From: an uncultured Eubacteriales bacterium
Lineage (GTDB): Bacteria > Bacillota > Clostridia > Oscillospirales > Oscillospiraceae
Length of the DNA stretch: 52,662 nucleotides
Assembly: GCA_900546075.1 (NCBI GenBank)
Contig: URBH01000008.1
Coordinates: 1-52,662, forward strand
Direction: 5' to 3'
Shown here one piece after another: positions 40,865 through 49,254 of this stretch (positions are counted from its first letter, which is position 1; each line of letters starts with the position of its first letter). The notes under the pieces were generated by a model, which saw only the letters and a list, made by a program, of their open reading frames with translations, made no database searches and was not told the origin of the DNA. The translations under genes were made by a program, and so were the position numbers.

Positions 40865-41808
40865 GTGTTTCTTCCCATGTTTTCGTCGAAATGTTGGTTG
40901 ACCTGCTCCGTGAATTCCAGCGCGGCGTTGTAGCCGAGCTTTTTCTGACGGTTGTTCATGGCGGCAACCTCCAGAATCATGGCAAGGTTCCGCCCCGGGG
41001 TGATGGGGATGGTGTTCATGGGAACCTTGACCCCCAGCAGCTCCATGTACTGCTCCTCCAGACCCAGCCGGTCATAGACCTCCTGGGTGTTCCAGGGGAC
41101 GATGTTCACGATCAGGTTGATCTCGTTTTCCGTGCGGACGGCGCCCATGCCGAACAGCTTCGCCACGTTGACGATGCCGATGCCCCGCAGCTCGATGTAA
41201 TTGCGGATCAGCTCGGGAGCGGTACCCACCAGCGAGTTTGTGGAGACCTTGCGGATTTCCACGGCGTCGTCGGCGATCAGCCGGTGGCCGCGCTTGAGCA
41301 GCTCCACGGCGGCCTCACTTTTGCCGATGCCGCTGTCGCCGATCAGGAGAATGCCCTCGCCGTAGACCTCCACCAGCACGCCGTGGCGGGTGATCCGGGG
41401 TGCCAGCGCGGCTTTCAGGTAGGTGATGATGGTGGAAACGATGGTGCTGGTGGCTTCCTTGGTGCGCAGGACGGTAACATTGTGCTTCTGCGCCATCTGG
41501 AGGCACTCGGCGTGAGGCGGGATGTCCCGGGCAATGAGCAGCGCCGGGAATTTGTAGGAAAACAGCCGGTCGAAGATCGCGCCCCGCTCCTTGGGCTGCA
41601 GTTTGTCCACATAGCTCATTTCCACATTGCCCATGACCTGCAAACGCATAGGCTCGTAATGGTCAAAATAGCCCGCCAGCTGAAGGCCGGGTCTTGCCAC
41701 GTCCTCGACGGTGATGCGGATGGCGTCAAAATCCGTGGACGCATAGGTGACTTCCAGATTAAATTCCTTTACCAGCGTTTTCAGCGGCACACTGTATGTA
41801 TCCGTCAT
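40861..41808 (-). CDS. hprK: HPr kinase/phosphorylase
   Basis: HprK phosphorylates HPr at Ser46 and reverses the reaction, the key switch of carbon catabolite repression in Firmicutes. The 315-residue protein has an N-terminal domain and a C-terminal kinase domain with HGV (His142), P-loop GDSGIGKS (157-164), HRLIADDAVEI, ELRGIGIVNVAKLFGMGAV (the family signature) and KVPMNTIPITPGRNLAMILEVAAMN. The start at 41806-41808 follows GGGGTGAAAACC; the longer in-frame ORF has no support. Confidence 0.96.
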   Translation of the reverse strand: MTDTYSVPLKTLVKEFNLEVTYASTDFDAIRITVEDVARPGLQLAGYFDHYEPMRLQVMGNVEMSYVDKLQPKERGAIFDRLFSYKFPALLIARDIPPHAECLQMAQKHNVTVLRTKEATSTIVSTIITYLKAALAPRITRHGVLVEVYGEGILLIGDSGIGKSEAAVELLKRGHRLIADDAVEIRKVSTNSLVGTAPELIRNYIELRGIGIVNVAKLFGMGAVRTENEINLIVNIVPWNTQEVYDRLGLEEQYMELLGVKVPMNTIPITPGRNLAMILEVAAMNNRQKKLGYNAALEFTEQVNQHFDENMGRNT

Positions 41809-41907
41809 GGTTTTCACCCCGAAAGCAAGCTTTTCCCCACCATTATACCCGTACAGGGCGGGAATATCAATACATTTCAAAAAAACAAATTATTTTGAAA
41901 AAAACAC

Positions 41908-41936
41908 TTGCATTTTACCGCGAAATCTGATATCAT
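41908..41936 (+). promoter_or_regulatory. Promoter of rpmB
   Basis: TTGCAT (41908-41913), 17-bp spacer, TATCAT (41931-41936). Confidence 0.75.
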
Positions 41937-41997
41937 ATCTAAGCGCCTGTGAATTGGCGTATTTATCGAGTCATTATCGGATGGGAGGTGCTAGAAA

Positions 41998-42186
41998 ATG
42001 GCTAAGTGTGATTTTTGTGGTAAGGGCGTAACCTTCGGTATCAAGGTCTCTCACTCCCACAGACGTTCCAACCGTGCATGGAAGCCCAACGTGAAGCGCG
42101 TCAAGGCTGTCGTTAACGGGACCCCCTGCCATGTGTACGCTTGTACCAGATGCCTCCGCTCCAACAAGGTTGAGCGCGCCGTCTGA
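41998..42186 (+). CDS. rpmB: 50S ribosomal protein L28
   Basis: The 62-residue basic protein has the L28 pattern MAKCDFCGKGVTFGIKVSHSHRRSNRAWKPNVKRVKA and two Cys pairs (CDFC, CTRC) of the zinc-binding form. GGGAGGTGCTAGAAA precedes the ATG. It has its own promoter and is followed by an intrinsic terminator. Confidence 0.98.
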   Translation: MAKCDFCGKGVTFGIKVSHSHRRSNRAWKPNVKRVKAVVNGTPCHVYACTRCLRSNKVERAV

Positions 42187-42205
42187 TTATCCTGGCATAT
42201 AAATC

Positions 42206-42234
42206 CGCCGCTGAAATTTTCAGCGGCGTTTTTA
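42206..42234 (+). terminator. Terminator of rpmB
   Basis: CGCCGCTGAA pairs with TTCAGCGGCG (10 bp), followed by TTTTTATTT. Confidence 0.92.
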
Positions 42235-42251
42235 TTTGTCTTCTATTATGT

Positions 42252-42284
42252 AAAATCGATGCTTCCCCTTCCGGGGAAGCATCG
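42252..42284 (-). terminator. Terminator of the citrate-to-oxoglutarate operon
   Basis: CGATGCTTCCCC-TTCC-GGGGAAGCATCG, a perfect 12-bp stem, is followed on the minus strand by ATTTTA; it lies 21 bases after the isocitrate dehydrogenase stop. Confidence 0.85.
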
Positions 42285-42305
42285 TTCGTTTCACCATATC
42301 CAATT

Positions 42306-43418
42306 TTACAGCAGCGCCATCACGGCATCGGCGTACTGGGCGGCAGTGGCTGCGGTGCCGTCGCTCCTGACTTCCACTTTGCACGCCTCCATGGCCTTTT
42401 CCAGCCGCGCGGCGGCGTCAACCCGGCAGATGTGGCGAAGCAGCATTGCCGCGGCCTTGATGATGCTGGCGGGATTGGCATAGTCCCCCATGCCCCGCTC
42501 CATCATCCGGGGGGCGGAGCCGTGAATCGCCTCAAACATGGCATAGCGGTCGCCCACGTTGGCGCTGCCCGCCGTACCCACGCCGCCCTGAATCTGGGCG
42601 GCCTCGTCGGTGATGATATCGCCGTAGAGGTTGGGCAGCAGCACTACCTGGAACTGCTCCCGCAGCGGCTCCTTCAACAAATTTGCCGTCATGATGTCGA
42701 TGTAGTAATCGTCCACGGTAATGCCGGGATAGTCGGCGGCGACCTCATGGCAGATGGCGGTGAATTTTCCGTCGGTCTTCTTCATGATGTTGGCCTTGGT
42801 GACCACCGCCACGTGGGTCTTGCCGTTGTTTTTGGCGTAGTCAAAGGCGGCTCTGGCAATCCGGCGGGTACCCAGGTCGGTCGTGATCTTAAAGTCCACC
42901 GCCATGCCGGGCAGCTCCACGCCCCGGCTGCCCAGAACATACTCGCCCTCGGTATTTTCCCGGAAGAACATCCAGTCGATGTTCTTTTCGGGGATGCACA
43001 CGGGACGGCAGTTGGCATACAAATCCAGTTCCCGGCGCATGGCCACGTTGGCACTCTCCATCTTACCGCCCATGGGAGTGGTGGTGGGGCCCTTCAGCAG
43101 CACGTCGCAGGTCTTGATCTCCGCCAGAACATCATCGGGGATGGCCTTGCCGCAGGCCATGCGGTTCTCGATGGTCAGCCCCTCAATCTGCCTGATAACG
43201 ATGGAACCCGCCGCAATTTCCTCCGCCAGCAGCTTTTCCAGCACTCGGGTGGCCTGCGCCGTGATGATGGGGCCGATACCGTCGCCGTCAATGACGCCGA
43301 TGGTCACCTGCTTTTTGGTGGCAAAGTCCGTCTTTTCCCCGTTCATGTTCCGGATTCGCTCCAGCTGCTCCTCCAGCAGCTTCTGAAACGCCTCACAGGC
43401 AAGTGTAATTTCCTTCAT
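42306..43418 (-). CDS. icd: Isocitrate dehydrogenase (isocitrate/isopropylmalate dehydrogenase family)
   Basis: The enzyme decarboxylates isocitrate to 2-oxoglutarate, probably with NAD+. The 370-residue protein has an N-terminal extension of about 36 residues, then VIDGDGIGPIITAQATRVL, KGPTTTPMGGKMESANVAMRRELDLYANCRPV, FRENTEGEYVLGSRGVE, the catalytic VVTKANIMKKTDG with Lys, and NLYGDIITDEAAQIQGGVGTAGSANVG. Family members include isopropylmalate dehydrogenase, but the operon with aconitase and citrate synthase points to isocitrate. Its ATG overlaps the aconitase stop (TAATG). Confidence 0.88.
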   Translation of the reverse strand: MKEITLACEAFQKLLEEQLERIRNMNGEKTDFATKKQVTIGVIDGDGIGPIITAQATRVLEKLLAEEIAAGSIVIRQIEGLTIENRMACGKAIPDDVLAEIKTCDVLLKGPTTTPMGGKMESANVAMRRELDLYANCRPVCIPEKNIDWMFFRENTEGEYVLGSRGVELPGMAVDFKITTDLGTRRIARAAFDYAKNNGKTHVAVVTKANIMKKTDGKFTAICHEVAADYPGITVDDYYIDIMTANLLKEPLREQFQVVLLPNLYGDIITDEAAQIQGGVGTAGSANVGDRYAMFEAIHGSAPRMMERGMGDYANPASIIKAAAMLLRHICRVDAAARLEKAMEACKVEVRSDGTAATAAQYADAVMALL

Positions 43419-45346
43419 TATTGTCCGCCCTCCTTTGTGTAGTTCAGCAGTCCACCTGCCAGCAGAATCGCCCTCTGACGCCCCGTCAAAGCGCAGTTTA
43501 CATAAAACTTAAAGCCGTCGTCGGCGGTAACCGCGAGTCTGCCCCGCTCCATGCCGCCGGAAATGTCCGAAATGGTCAGAACCGCGTCCTGGCTCAGCTT
43601 GTCGTAGTCCTCCGGATTTTCAAAGGTCACCGGCAAGATGCCCGCGTTAATCAGGTTCGCCACGTGGATTCTGGCGAAGGACTTGGCAATGACGCACCGG
43701 ATGCCCAGGTACATCGGCACCAGTGCCGCGTGCTCCCGGGAGGAACCCTGCCCGTAGTTGCTGCCGCCCACGACGATGCCGTCTCCCGCCGCCTTGGCTC
43801 TCTCGGCGAAGGTGGGGTCGCAGACCTCGAAGCAGAATTTGCTCAGGTAGGGGATGTTCGACCGGTAGGGCAGAATCTTCGCGCCGGCGGGCATGATGTG
43901 GTCGGTGGTGATGTTGTCGCCCACTTTCAGCACCGGCTTCGCCGTCAGGCTGTCGGCAAATGGCTTGCTCTTGGGGAATTCCTTGATGTTGGGGCCGCGA
44001 AGCACCTGAGCGTCCGCCGCCTTGTCTGCGGGGAGAGGGGGCAGCACGGCAGAGTCATTTACAAGGAATTTCTCCGGCATGGTCACGTGCAGCGGCTCGT
44101 CAATGGTGGTCGGGTCGGTGATATATCCCGTCAGGGCGGAAGCCACGGCGGTTTCGGGGGAAACCAGATACACCTGCCCGTCCCGTGTTCCGGAACGGCC
44201 CAGGAAGTTCCGGTTGAAGGTTCTTAAGGAAACGCCGCCGGAATTGGGGGAGAAGCCCATGCCGATGCAGGGGCCGCAGGCGCATTCCAGCAGCCGCGCG
44301 CCGCTGGCGAGAATGTCTGACAATGCGCCGCAGTCACTGAGCATGGTCAGCACCTGCCGGGAGCCGGGGGACACGGACAGGCTGACGGAGGGGTGAACGG
44401 TCTTCCCCTTCAGCATGGCGGCGACCTTAAGCATGTCATACAGGGAGGAATTGGTGCAGGAGCCGATGCACACCTGATCGACCTTCACATCCTTCAGCGT
44501 CTCCACAGCAACCACGTTGTCCGGGCTGTGGGGGCAGGCGATCATGGGCTTGAGGGTACTCAGGTTAATGTCGATGATCTTATCGTATTCCGCGTCCGGG
44601 TCGCTGGACAGGGGAACGTAGTCCCCTTCCCTGCCCTGCGCTGCCAGGAACTTTCTCGTGACCTCGTCGGAGGGGAAGATAGAGGTGGTCGCGCCCAGCT
44701 CGGTACCCATGTTGGTGATGGTGCCCCGCTCCGGGACGGACAGGGTGGCAACGCCCTCGCCGCCCCACTCGATAATCGCGCCCACGCCGCCCTTGACGGA
44801 GAGGATGCGCAGCAGCTCCAGGGACACATCCTTGGCGGTGACATAGGGTCTGAGCTTGCCCGTCAGGTTCACCTTGTACATTTTGGGCATGGTGATGTAG
44901 TACGCGCCGCCGCCCATGGCCACCGCCACGTCCAGCCCCCCCGCGCCGAAGGCCAGCATACCGATGCCGCCGCCAGTGGGGGTGTGGCTGTCGGAGCCGA
45001 TGAGGGTCTTGCCGGGCTTGCCGAAGCGTTCCAGATGCACCTGATGGCAAATGCCGTTGCCCGGGCGGGAGAAATACACGCCGTGCTTTGCGGTGACGGT
45101 CTGCAAATAGCGGTGATCGTCGCTGTTCTCAAAGCCGCACTGGAGGGTGTTGTGGTCGACGTAGGCAATGCTCAGTTCCGTCTTCACTCTGGGAATGCCC
45201 ATGGTCTCGAATTCCAGATAGGCCATGGTGCCGGTGGCGTCCTGGGTCAGGGTCTGGTCGATGCGCAGCGCCACCTCGCTGCCGGGGGTCATGTCTCCGG
45301 ACACCAAATGGGATGCAATGATTTTCTGTGCAATTGTCTTACCCAT
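43418..45346 (-). CDS. Aconitate hydratase
   Basis: Aconitase isomerises citrate to isocitrate with a [4Fe-4S] cluster. The 642-residue protein is of the shorter mitochondrial/clostridial class. Cluster ligands are Cys297 (GSCTNSS), Cys357 and Cys360 (CACGPCIGMG). Substrate loops include LIGSDSHTPTGGGIGMLAFGAGG, and the C-terminal swivel domain has GGSNYGQGSSREHAAL. GGGAGG lies before the ATG at 45346. The start overlaps the upstream GntR gene by 8 bases and the stop overlaps icd by one. Confidence 0.94.
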   Translation of the reverse strand: MGKTIAQKIIASHLVSGDMTPGSEVALRIDQTLTQDATGTMAYLEFETMGIPRVKTELSIAYVDHNTLQCGFENSDDHRYLQTVTAKHGVYFSRPGNGICHQVHLERFGKPGKTLIGSDSHTPTGGGIGMLAFGAGGLDVAVAMGGGAYYITMPKMYKVNLTGKLRPYVTAKDVSLELLRILSVKGGVGAIIEWGGEGVATLSVPERGTITNMGTELGATTSIFPSDEVTRKFLAAQGREGDYVPLSSDPDAEYDKIIDINLSTLKPMIACPHSPDNVVAVETLKDVKVDQVCIGSCTNSSLYDMLKVAAMLKGKTVHPSVSLSVSPGSRQVLTMLSDCGALSDILASGARLLECACGPCIGMGFSPNSGGVSLRTFNRNFLGRSGTRDGQVYLVSPETAVASALTGYITDPTTIDEPLHVTMPEKFLVNDSAVLPPLPADKAADAQVLRGPNIKEFPKSKPFADSLTAKPVLKVGDNITTDHIMPAGAKILPYRSNIPYLSKFCFEVCDPTFAERAKAAGDGIVVGGSNYGQGSSREHAALVPMYLGIRCVIAKSFARIHVANLINAGILPVTFENPEDYDKLSQDAVLTISDISGGMERGRLAVTADDGFKFYVNCALTGRQRAILLAGGLLNYTKEGGQ

Positions 45347-45992
45347 GATTTATGAATCCTCCCAACATGTGCTTTTTCGCGTTTTCGATATGCTTCGCCA
45401 TCAGGCTTTCCGCCAAATCCGCGTCGCCGGAGGCCATGGCGTCGAAAATCGCCTTGTGTTCCTTCCGGGTGTTGACGGTGCGGGACCAGTCCTCCATGGA
45501 AATGCGGCGGTAGCGCCGGGTTTTCCGGTGCAGCGGAATCAGCGTGTCCATGATCACGGTGCGCTTGCTCAGGTAGCAGATCAGGTCGTGGAACTGTTCG
45601 TCCACCTGCCGCAGCTGCTCCGCGTCCCCCTTATCATAGTAGAAGTCCTGAAGGTCGACAATGTGGGTCAGCTCGGCAAGTCCCTCGGGGGTCATGTTCT
45701 TCGCGGCGTAGTAGGCGGCAAGCCCCTCGATGCGCTGGCGGATGTTCATGATGTCCTCCAGGTCTTCCTCGGTGATGCCCACCACCCGGGAGCCTTTGCC
45801 GGTATCCTCAATGAGCCGCTCCTGTTCCAGGCGGCGCAGCGCATCCCGGATGGGGGTGCGGCTGACGCCCAGCTGATCCACCAGCTTCAGCTCCGTCAGA
45901 ATTTCTCCCCGGGGATAGACGCCCTGAATGATGTCATTCTCCAGCTTCTCGAAGACCTGATCGGCCAGAGACGTGGTTTTGAATTGATTCAT
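45339..45992 (-). CDS. GntR family transcriptional regulator (FadR/FCD subfamily)
   Basis: The 217-residue regulator has an N-terminal winged HTH (about 8-75, TELKLVDQLGVSRTPIRDALRRLEQERLIE) and a C-terminal all-helical FCD ligand domain (about 85-210) with metal-ligand positions DEQFHDLI and EHKAIFDAMASGD. It lies inside the citrate operon, so it is likely to sense an intermediate of this pathway and to repress the operon through the TGTATACA site near the promoter. The start at 45990-45992 follows AAGGAG; the in-frame extension is not supported. Confidence 0.92.
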   Translation of the reverse strand: MNQFKTTSLADQVFEKLENDIIQGVYPRGEILTELKLVDQLGVSRTPIRDALRRLEQERLIEDTGKGSRVVGITEEDLEDIMNIRQRIEGLAAYYAAKNMTPEGLAELTHIVDLQDFYYDKGDAEQLRQVDEQFHDLICYLSKRTVIMDTLIPLHRKTRRYRRISMEDWSRTVNTRKEHKAIFDAMASGDADLAESLMAKHIENAKKHMLGGFINHG

Positions 45993-46002
45993 ATTCTTCT
46001 CC

Positions 46003-47379
46003 TTACCCTCTTTCGGCAAAGTCCGGGGCAAGCTGCCGGATTTTCTCTTTCAGCTCCCGTTCCGTCATGACCGTCTGGCGGCCGTCCTCGTACTGCCGGT
46101 CTACCCATTCCTTCATGGCGACCACCAGCGGCGATTTTTTGTCCAGCTTTTTGTCGTCTTCCAGATGATAGGTCTGGTTGATCCAGTAGGCGACGCCCGC
46201 AAGGCCGGAGGTTTTGCTGATCTGCACCGTGGCGGGCTTGTTCAGGATTTTCTTGGTGTCGAAAATGGTGTAGATTTCCTCGTCCTTCATCAGTCCGTCG
46301 GCGTGGACGCCCGCCCGGGTGACGTTGAAGGCACTGCCCACAAAGGGCGTCATGGGCGGGATACGGTAGCCGATCTCGTTTTTGAAGTAATCGGCGATTT
46401 CCGTGATGACCGTGGTGTCCATGCCGTCCAGAGATCCCCGCAATGACGCGTACTCGAACACCATGGCTTCCAGCGGCACATTGCCCGTCCGCTCGCCGAT
46501 GCCGAGCAGGGAACAGTTGACGGCGCAGGCGCCGTAGAGCCACGCCGTGGAGGCGTTGGCCACGCCCTTATAAAAATCGTTGTGTCCGTGCCATTCCAGA
46601 TGCTCGCTGGGGACGTCGGAATAGTGCTGCAAGCCGTAGATAATGCCTGCCACGCTTCTGGGAAGCGCCGCCTCGGTGAAGGGGACGCCGTAGCCCATGG
46701 TATCGCAGGCGCGAATCTTCACCGGCACCCCCGCTTCCCGGCTCAGCCGCTGCAATTCGTTGACAAATGGCACCACGAAGCCGTAGAAATCCGCCCGGGT
46801 GATGTCCTCCAGGTGGCAGCGGGGAATGACGCCGGCATTAAAGGCCTCCTTCACCGTGGCAAGGTAGTAGTCCATGGCCTGACGTCTCGTCATCTTCATT
46901 TTCTTGAAGATGTGGTAGTCCGAGCAGGAGACCAGAATGCCGGTTTCCTTGATGCCCAGGTCATGCACCAGCTGGAAGTCTTCCTTTGTCGCCCGAATCC
47001 AGCTGGTGATCTCCGGGAATTTGAGGTCCAGCGCCATGCACTTTTCGATGGCCTCCCGGTCTTTTTTGCTGTAGATGAAGAACTCCGTCTGGCGGATGAT
47101 GCCGTAGGGGCCGCCCAGCTTGCTCAGCAGCTTGTAGATGTTCACGATCTGGTCAACGGAGTACGGCTCCACGGACTGCTGACCGTCCCGCAGGGAGGTG
47201 TCCGTAATCCAGATTTCCTCGGGCATGGACATAGGCACCCGGCGGTGGTTGAACGCCACCTTGGGAATGGTGCCGTAGGAATACACATCCCGCTGCAAAT
47301 TCGGTTCCGCCACATCCTGGAGGGAATATTTGTAGGATTTCTGCTCCAACAGGTTGGTCTTACTGGAAATCTCTAGCAT
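46003..47379 (-). CDS. Re-type citrate synthase (homocitrate/isopropylmalate synthase-like)
   Basis: The 458-residue protein belongs to the DRE-TIM metallolyase family: ITDTSLRDGQQSVEPYSVDQIV (metal-binding Asp and catalytic Arg), EFFIYSKKDREAI, HLEDITRADFYGFVVPFV, EWHGHNDFYKGVANAS (metal-binding His pair) and NCSLLGIGERTGNVPLE. Homologues in strict anaerobes such as Clostridium kluyveri are Re-citrate synthases that replace the usual GltA enzyme. The adjacent aconitase and isocitrate dehydrogenase support that role over isopropylmalate synthase. The start MLEISSKTNL follows AAAGGGGC; the earlier in-frame ATG lies upstream of the promoter. Confidence 0.87.
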   Translation of the reverse strand: MLEISSKTNLLEQKSYKYSLQDVAEPNLQRDVYSYGTIPKVAFNHRRVPMSMPEEIWITDTSLRDGQQSVEPYSVDQIVNIYKLLSKLGGPYGIIRQTEFFIYSKKDREAIEKCMALDLKFPEITSWIRATKEDFQLVHDLGIKETGILVSCSDYHIFKKMKMTRRQAMDYYLATVKEAFNAGVIPRCHLEDITRADFYGFVVPFVNELQRLSREAGVPVKIRACDTMGYGVPFTEAALPRSVAGIIYGLQHYSDVPSEHLEWHGHNDFYKGVANASTAWLYGACAVNCSLLGIGERTGNVPLEAMVFEYASLRGSLDGMDTTVITEIADYFKNEIGYRIPPMTPFVGSAFNVTRAGVHADGLMKDEEIYTIFDTKKILNKPATVQISKTSGLAGVAYWINQTYHLEDDKKLDKKSPLVVAMKEWVDRQYEDGRQTVMTERELKEKIRQLAPDFAERG

Positions 47380-47411
47380 AGAGGAAGCCCCTTTCCGCTT
47401 TTCTGTTTCAA

Positions 47412-47447
47412 TGTATACAATTATACAAACATGCAATGATTTGTCAA
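47412..47447 (-). promoter_or_regulatory. Promoter and probable GntR operator of the citrate operon
   Basis: TTGACA (47447-47442), 16-bp spacer, TATAAT (47425-47420) on the minus strand. Immediately downstream, overlapping the likely start of transcription, is the palindrome TGTATACA (47419-47412) within TTGTATACAT. It fits the T-GT-AC-A pattern bound by FadR-type GntR proteins. Binding there would block initiation. Confidence 0.75.
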
Positions 47448-47463
47448 TGCACGAATACAACAA

Positions 47464-47490
47464 AAAACGGTCTGCCGCAGCAGACCGTTT
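47464..47490 (-). terminator. Terminator of the ZIP transporter gene
   Basis: AAACGGTCTGC-CGCA-GCAGACCGTTT (11 bp), followed on the minus strand by TTTTTTG. The left-hand end runs close to the citrate operon promoter. Confidence 0.88.
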
Positions 47491-47500
47491 GGTCATGTTT

Positions 47501-48295
47501 CTACCCCAGCATTACGTCCAGAAGCATCATCACCGCGAACCCCAGGATAATGCCCATGGTGGCGCAGTAGGGCTGCTCCTTCTGATTTTGCTGACACTCC
47601 GGTATCAGCTCGTGCACTGCCACCAGAATCATCGCCCCGGCGGCGAAGGCAAGGGCGTAGGGCAGAATCGCTTCCACCGTCACCACCAGCAGCGCGCCGA
47701 TCACCCCGGAAACCGGCTCCACCAGACCGGAAGCCTGCCCCAGCAGAAAGCTTCTGCGCCGGGAATAGCCCTCGCGGCGCAGCGGCACGGACACCGCCGC
47801 CCCCTCCGGAAAATTCTGCAAACCGATGCCCACGGCGATGGACACCGCCCCCATCAGCCCATCCGGGCTTGCGCCGGTTCCCAGCGCCCCAAAGGCCACG
47901 CCCACGGCAAGCCCCTCGGGGATATTGTGCAGGGTGATGGACAGCACCAGCATGATAATACGGTTCAAGCGTTCCCCGGGCATTCCCATGCCCGCTCTCT
48001 TTCTGGCAAGGCCTACGGCCTTATCCGACCCCCACAGAAACAGCGCCCCCAGCAGGAACCCGGATACCGCCACAAGCCAGGCAGGGGTATTTCCCGCGGC
48101 TTCCGCCCGCTGGATGGCGGGCTGCAACAGCGACCAGAAACTGGCCGCGATCATCACGCCGGAGGAAAACCCCAACATTAGATTCAGCGCCCTGGCACTG
48201 GGGGATTTGAAAAAGACCACCGTGGCAGCGCCAAGTGCCGTCACAAACCAAGTCCCCAGTGTCGCCGCCAGCGCCAACCAGACATAATGTTCCAC
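47501..48295 (-). CDS. ZIP family metal transporter (ZupT-like)
   Basis: The 264-residue inner-membrane protein imports divalent metal such as zinc. It has about eight membrane helices with the metal-binding motifs HNIPEGLAVGVAFG (helix 4) and QNFPEGAAVSVP (helix 5) and a short cytosolic loop rich in charge (RKRAGMGMPGERLNR). The start is GTG at 48293-48295, seven bases after GGGAGG. A monocistronic unit. Confidence 0.93.
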   Translation of the reverse strand: MEHYVWLALAATLGTWFVTALGAATVVFFKSPSARALNLMLGFSSGVMIAASFWSLLQPAIQRAEAAGNTPAWLVAVSGFLLGALFLWGSDKAVGLARKRAGMGMPGERLNRIIMLVLSITLHNIPEGLAVGVAFGALGTGASPDGLMGAVSIAVGIGLQNFPEGAAVSVPLRREGYSRRRSFLLGQASGLVEPVSGVIGALLVVTVEAILPYALAFAAGAMILVAVHELIPECQQNQKEQPYCATMGIILGFAVMMLLDVMLG

Positions 48296-48371
48296 ATCGC
48301 ACCTCCCGTAACCATTATAGCGTTCGGGAGGCGATTCGGTGCATACGTTTGTCGAAAAAGCCGTTTGGAAA

Positions 48372-48941
48372 CTACCTTTCCAGCCTGGAAATCAGCGCCG
48401 TGCCGTTTTCCCGCAGCCATTTCCGCCGGTTCTCGAAATCCGGTAAGACCCGCCCGACCTCCGCCCAGAAGCGGGCGGAGTGGTTCATTTCCTTCCGGTG
48501 GCACAGCTCGTGGACGACCACATAGTCCAGCACCTCCGGCGGCGTGAGCATCAGCAGGCAGTTAAAGCTGAGATTGCCCTTGCCGCTGCAGCTCCCCCAC
48601 AGGGTATGCTGGCTGCGGATGGCGATTCTGCCGTAGGTCACGCCCACCAGCGGGGCAAAATAGGCGACCCGTTCCGGTACTGTTTGCCGCGCCTGACAGG
48701 CAAGCGCCTGTAGCTGCCCGTCCGAAAAGGCAGGAAGCCGCGCCGCGGCGGTCTGCTTTTCCAGATGCTTCTCAATCCAACCGGATTTGCTTTCCACAAA
48801 TCGCCGGATATCCCCATTGGACATCCGCTTTGGGCATCGCACCAGCACCTCACCCCCGGGGACGATCTGCAGGGAAACGGTTCTGCGGCTGCTGCGGATA
48901 ACGCGGTATGGGATATTGCATTTTTCCACTTTATCGTTCAT
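48372..48941 (-). CDS. YgjP-like M48/DUF45 metallopeptidase
   Basis: The 189-residue cytosolic protein has the zinc motif HELCHRKEMNHSARFW (HExxH plus a downstream His) and the upstream WGSCSGKGNLSFNCLLMLTPPEVLDYVVVHE typical of DUF45/YgjP. The substrate is unknown. I chose the ATG at 48939-48941 next to AAGGA; an in-frame ATG seven codons earlier (48962) is possible but has no clear ribosome site. Confidence 0.88.
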   Translation of the reverse strand: MNDKVEKCNIPYRVIRSSRRTVSLQIVPGGEVLVRCPKRMSNGDIRRFVESKSGWIEKHLEKQTAAARLPAFSDGQLQALACQARQTVPERVAYFAPLVGVTYGRIAIRSQHTLWGSCSGKGNLSFNCLLMLTPPEVLDYVVVHELCHRKEMNHSARFWAEVGRVLPDFENRRKWLRENGTALISRLER

Positions 48942-48988
48942 AATTCCTTCAAATAATCTCATTTTAATCCATTTCCAGAATTTACAGC

Positions 48989-49017
48989 TTGAAAATTGAT
49001 TACGAATCGGTTACAAT
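48989..49017 (+). promoter_or_regulatory. Promoter of the 28-aa Cys-rich peptide unit
   Basis: TTGAAA (48989-48994), 17-bp spacer, TACAAT (49012-49017). It diverges from the YgjP-like gene. Confidence 0.75.
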
Positions 49018-49062
49018 CCTTTTGTCTTCGCGAGGCAAATACTGAAACAGGAGGTTGGCAAG

Positions 49063-49149
49063 ATGTTCTTTTTCAATTGCAGCACCAACAATTCTGATTG
49101 CAGCTCCATTTGGCAGCTGCTGAGCCGTCTGTGCGGTTTCGGCTGCTGA
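49063..49149 (+). CDS. 28-residue Cys-rich peptide, unrecognised
   Basis: The ORF ATG 49063 to TGA 49149 encodes 28 residues: MFFFNCSTNNSDC at the start, an amphipathic middle (SSIWQLLSRL) and CGFGC at the end, with Cys at 6, 13, 24 and 28. AGGAGGT lies eight bases ahead of the ATG. A near-consensus promoter lies upstream and an intrinsic terminator begins 18 bases after the stop, so the whole unit is about 180 bases long. No modification enzyme, transporter or immunity gene is adjacent. A metal-binding peptide, a membrane-associated peptide or a dual-function small RNA are all possible. Confidence 0.7.
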   Translation: MFFFNCSTNNSDCSSIWQLLSRLCGFGC

Positions 49150-49167
49150 GGAAATTTTGTAGCCTTG

Positions 49168-49201
49168 GGCGATCCCGTGTTTTGCGGGGTCGCCTTTTTT
49201 G
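49168..49201 (+). terminator. Terminator of the 28-aa peptide unit
   Basis: GGCGATCCCG (49168-49177) pairs with CGGGGTCGCC (49185-49194), 10 bp with one G-T pair, followed by TTTTTT. Confidence 0.92.
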
Positions 49202-49209
49202 TCATGTCC

Positions 49210-49242
49210 AAAAACGCAGTACCGAAAATTTCCGGTACTGCG
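49210..49242 (-). terminator. Terminator of the XpaC-TelA operon
   Basis: CGCAGTACCG (49215-49224) pairs with CGGTACTGCG (49233-49242), followed on the minus strand by TTTTTGG. Confidence 0.88.
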
Positions 49243-49254
49243 TCTTTTGTAGCG

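Noticed and set aside
42306..43418. Isopropylmalate dehydrogenase (leuB) assignment
   Set aside because: The family fits both, but coupling with aconitase and Re-citrate synthase and the lack of leuC/leuD neighbours favour isocitrate dehydrogenase.
49063..49149. Ranthipeptide/SCIFF-type or lasso-type precursor
   Set aside because: No radical SAM maturase, protease or transporter lies beside the ORF; the YgiQ protein at 20.5-22.4 kb is distant and of another family.
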